DNA from: Myxococcales bacterium
Lineage (GTDB): Bacteria > Myxococcota_A > Polyangia > Polyangiales > Polyangiaceae
DNA length: 35,483 nucleotides
Direction of reading: 5' to 3'
NCBI GenBank assembly: GCA_903642325.1
Contig: CAHJWM010000049.1
Span: forward strand, 1 to 35,483
The notes below the pieces were generated by a model, which ran no database searches, had not been told where the DNA came from, and saw only the letters and a program-made list of their open reading frames with translations. Below, piece after piece: positions 33,045 through 35,483 of the stretch. The translations under genes were made by a program, and so were the position numbers. Numbering within the stretch: the stretch's first letter is position 1; each line of letters starts with the position of its first letter.

Positions 33045-33620
33045 CCAACACGCCGCACGCCTCGACGCTTGCCGAGCGCGGGCACGGAGCGTGCTGCGAG
33101 GTGCGATGCAGGGCCGCGATCGCCCACCGGCCGAGGCGCACTTCTGGCAAAAAACGCGGTTTACCCGAAGGGGAGCTTGCGCCGCGCCCAGCTCACGTTC
33201 GTTTCGGATTGCTTACCTCGGTCGCCTCGGCGTTTGCACGCCCGGCCATTCGTCTTGCCGTCGATCGCGTTGCCGCCCCTCGCGAAGATTCCGCCCGGTT
33301 GAGCTCGACTTCACCGAGCTCGAACGGGCTGGCGCGGTGCAGCGCGAATGAGGTCGTTCTGCTTTCGAAGCCTCCGATCGCCCAGTGCTGGCTCATTGTT
33401 TCCCGCGCATGTCCGGGCCCGCGGCGTGGAGGAGCCGAGCCGGAGCGTCGTCACCCTGCAGAGACGGCGTTCGCGGGCGAAGAAGCGGCGGCAAAGCGCG
33501 TGCGATATATAGAGATTCGTTGGGGTCAAAAATCTGGCTTTGACAGCGTGCGGCGGGGCGGGCGATGCTTGCGAGTTACTTATCGTTTACGATTTTGTCG
33601 CCGTAGTAGTGGGTGGTCGC
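33045..33620. other. Gene-free region (576 bp) upstream of third kinase
   Basis: Open frames here are out of register with the kinase and read unlike protein. It holds a long imperfect hairpin (33294-33328), a GTCAAA/TTTGAC repeat (33525-33530, 33539-33544), an unusually AT-rich patch (around 33504-33516, TATATAGAGATTCG) and an ATCGT-TT-ACGAT dyad (33582-33593) just upstream of the kinase start. TTGACA at 33540-33545 could be a -35 box, but no good -10 lies at the right distance. Confidence 0.5.
33294..33328. other. 14-bp imperfect hairpin
   Basis: CCCGGTTGAGCTCG (33294-33307) pairs with CGAGCTCGAACGGG (33315-33328) at 12 of 14 positions plus one G-U, around a 7-nt loop. No T-tract follows. 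It is 250 bp past the DUF3634-like gene, so it may be a distal terminator, part of a small RNA, or a binding site. Confidence 0.4.
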
Positions 33621-35483
33621 ATGCCGGTCAACGGTCCCTCGGAGTCGGTTCCAAGCATATTTCCCGGCGCCACGATATCTGGCCGGTTCAGGCTAGACCG
33701 GCTGCTCGGGCGCGGCTCGATGGGATCCGTCTGGCTTGCCAGGCACCTGACCCTGGACGTGGACGTGGCGGTCAAATTCATCGATGCAGCCTTCCGCGAT
33801 CAAAAAGATCATCGCGGGCGTTTTGCGCTCGAGGCGCAAGCGGCCGCCCGCATCAACAGCCCGCACGTGGTCAACGTGCTGGACTTCGGTGCGGAAGAAT
33901 CGGGGCGCCTCTATATCGCCATGGAGTACCTGCAGGGGGAGGACGTAGGCAAACTGCTCGACCGCAGTGGTCGCCTCTCGCCAGAGATCACTGCACGCAT
34001 CGTCAGCCATGCCTGCCGAGGCTTGGCGCGTGCCCATGCTTTGGGCATCGCGCACCGCGACATGAAACCCGAGAATCTGTTTCTGTGCGGGGCGACCGAA
34101 GAGGAAGGCTTCGTGCTGAAGATTTTGGACTTTGGGGTAGCCAAGTCGGCACAACGGCAGGGCCTAGATTTCGTTGGCACGACCGTGGGCCAGCTCGTTG
34201 GCAGCCCTGCCTACATGAGCCCCGAACAAGCCCACGGCTCGCTCGACGTCGACTTTCGCTCGGACCTATTTTCGCTGGCGGTGGTCGCTTACCACTGTCT
34301 CACGGGAGTCGTCCCCTTCGGGGGTGACTCCTTGGCCGAGCTGCTGATCGGCATCGTGAGCAAGGATCCGATCCCAGTTTCGCGACTGGCGCCCGACATG
34401 CCGAAAGCCGTGGATGAATGGTTTGCCCGCGCCCTCGATAAAAATCCGGCGCGCCGTTTCGCGTCCGCGAAGGAGCTCGCGCAGGCCTTTCACATGGCCA
34501 TCGGGCATTATGCTTCTTCCGCCACGGGCTACACCACTTCGCGTAGCGTCGGCTCCCAAACGGTGACCAGACCGATGCCCACCGATACAGTGGTGAGTTT
34601 GAATTATGCAACGCGGCCCGCCACCTCGAACGCGGCCGACGTCTCGAACCACACCGCGTACCCCGGTGTCGGGCTAGCACTCGCGCAAGTTGCGGAGGTC
34701 AGCAATGTGCTTGGCGTCGCGCTGATCGGGCCCGACGGTGATTCGGTCGCTCATCACAGTGGCCTTGGGTTACCCGCGAGCACGTTTGCCGACGTCGCGC
34801 GCCGCGCGAGGGGTTCACTCGACGCGTTCGAGAGCCTGGAATCGAGCGCCAAACAAGCGCTGGCGCTGTATTTCGAAACCGCGACCGTACTCCTGCGCTG
34901 GGTCGAAAGCCATGCGTTGGTCGTCATCGGGACCGAACAAGTTCACCCAACCGTCCTGTCGGTCAGCGTCGGCGCGTCCGCGTCCAAACTGCAGGCACTG
35001 GCCAAGCAGAGCGGCGGTGCGGCGGTGGCCTTCCGCTCTACCCGGTCTTCGTTGCGGGAAAATGCGATCTCGGAGGTGAATCCCGGTGTCGCGGTATCCC
35101 CCGCGTCCACCGACCCGATTCCCGACTCGACCATCGCACGTCTCACTCAGCTCTACGCCAAGCCGCTCGGTGCAGTGGGTCGGCTTGCCATTCAACAACG
35201 TTTGAAGAGCGGTAAACCAACGTTCGCGAGCTATCCGGCTTTCATACAGCGCTTGGCTGCGCTGATCGAGGATGGCACAGAGCGCGATTCATTTACGGAG
35301 AGCGCGCTTCAGCTCGTCCCGCACGCGGACAGCGCCGTGTCGCCCGTGCCCGCGCCGGTGACGTCGGGAACGTTGTCCTCTGCGCAGTCGATCCTGCCGC
35401 AGCGCCCGGCCCCGCCGAGGCCGCAATTCGTTCAGACACCCTTGCCGGCGCGCGCGCCGGCGCCTACGCCGCCGCGCCCACAG
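33621..35483 (+). CDS. Ser/Thr protein kinase with Roadblock-like tail (partial at right edge)
   Basis: The frame is open from ATG 33621 to the window end (621 codons). Kinase, residues 22-290: LGRGSMGSVW, Lys52 in VAVK, HRDMKPEN (145-152), DFG (170-172), GSPAYMSPEQ (194-203); a complete RD kinase. Residues about 350-460 look like a Roadblock/LC7 module (VLGVALIGPDGDSVAHH, then LLRWVESHALVVIGTEQ). Such modules commonly partner MglA-type small GTPases in bacteria. Residues about 503-565 (IARLTQLYAKPLGAVGRLAI) match a helical domain often attached to bacterial kinases (DUF8082-type, from memory). A Pro-rich stretch reaches the edge. No membrane helix is seen so far. GGTGG lies shortly before the ATG. 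Confidence 0.9.
   Translation, partial: MPVNGPSESVPSIFPGATISGRFRLDRLLGRGSMGSVWLARHLTLDVDVAVKFIDAAFRDQKDHRGRFALEAQAAARINSPHVVNVLDFGAEESGRLYIAMEYLQGEDVGKLLDRSGRLSPEITARIVSHACRGLARAHALGIAHRDMKPENLFLCGATEEEGFVLKILDFGVAKSAQRQGLDFVGTTVGQLVGSPAYMSPEQAHGSLDVDFRSDLFSLAVVAYHCLTGVVPFGGDSLAELLIGIVSKDPIPVSRLAPDMPKAVDEWFARALDKNPARRFASAKELAQAFHMAIGHYASSATGYTTSRSVGSQTVTRPMPTDTVVSLNYATRPATSNAADVSNHTAYPGVGLALAQVAEVSNVLGVALIGPDGDSVAHHSGLGLPASTFADVARRARGSLDAFESLESSAKQALALYFETATVLLRWVESHALVVIGTEQVHPTVLSVSVGASASKLQALAKQSGGAAVAFRSTRSSLRENAISEVNPGVAVSPASTDPIPDSTIARLTQLYAKPLGAVGRLAIQQRLKSGKPTFASYPAFIQRLAALIEDGTERDSFTESALQLVPHADSAVSPVPAPVTSGTLSSAQSILPQRPAPPRPQFVQTPLPARAPAPTPPRPQ

Noticed and set aside
33540-33568. Sigma-70 promoter (TTGACA box)
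   Set aside because: At 17-bp spacing the -10 position reads CGATGC, a poor match, so only the -35-like hexamer is supported.
33101-34327. 408-aa plus-strand frame crossing the gene-free region into the third kinase
   Set aside because: The in-frame kinase from 33621 carries all catalytic motifs; this frame is its +1 shadow joined to non-coding DNA.

Overview
The window is GC-rich, densely coded bacterial DNA from a chromosomal housekeeping/accessory region. Several features suggest Myxococcota, most likely the Polyangia (Sorangium/Polyangium-like). There are many exported lipoproteins with long Gly/Ser/Ala linkers after the acylated Cys, an IgGFc-binding-domain lipoprotein, a GYF-domain membrane protein, three Hanks-type Ser/Thr kinases, and 2TM and DUF1003 proteins. 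This assignment is inference from gene content. There is no rRNA, complete tRNA, transposase, phage gene or CRISPR array.

Layout. 1-6.1 kb: envelope genes (left-edge lipoprotein, 2TM protein, DUF1003 protein, small lipoprotein, a SAM methyltransferase, an IgGFc-type surface lipoprotein, a YceI lipoprotein). 6.2-9.5 kb: three minus-strand genes (GYF-domain membrane protein with six PQPGYA repeats, a ferritin-like four-helix candidate, a 58-aa lipoprotein). 9.8-15.0 kb: a membrane-anchored cupin, an S46 dipeptidyl-peptidase with a DPP7-like S1 residue, an FeS-type (6-4) photolyase and a small STAS-like orphan. 15.1-20.9 kb: a two-HKD phospholipase D/cardiolipin-synthase-like enzyme, a very Cys-rich lipoprotein (43 Cys), a 354-aa orphan, a gene-free stretch with a tRNA-like 5' fragment and a strong hairpin, and an SMP-30-like lipoprotein. 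20.9-26.5 kb: transmembrane Ser/Thr kinase, aldo/keto reductase with two adjacent operator-like dyads upstream, a DUF420 membrane protein and a FUSC transporter. 26.7-35.5 kb: HrpA RNA helicase, a kinase-receiver fusion with an altered catalytic loop, a NUDIX hydrolase, a DUF3634-like protein, and a third kinase with a Roadblock-like tail running off the right edge.

No single pathway ties the window together. The common themes are envelope and surface proteins (at least seven predicted lipoproteins) and phosphorylation signalling (three kinases within 15 kb, each with a different C-terminal module: Pro-rich periplasmic tail, response-regulator receiver, Roadblock-like domain). Most genes sit alone or in pairs, with many convergent ends only 4-40 bp apart. 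The best candidates for new biology are the Cys-rich lipoprotein, the kinase-receiver fusion, the paired dyads upstream of the aldo/keto reductase, and the 354-aa orphan.
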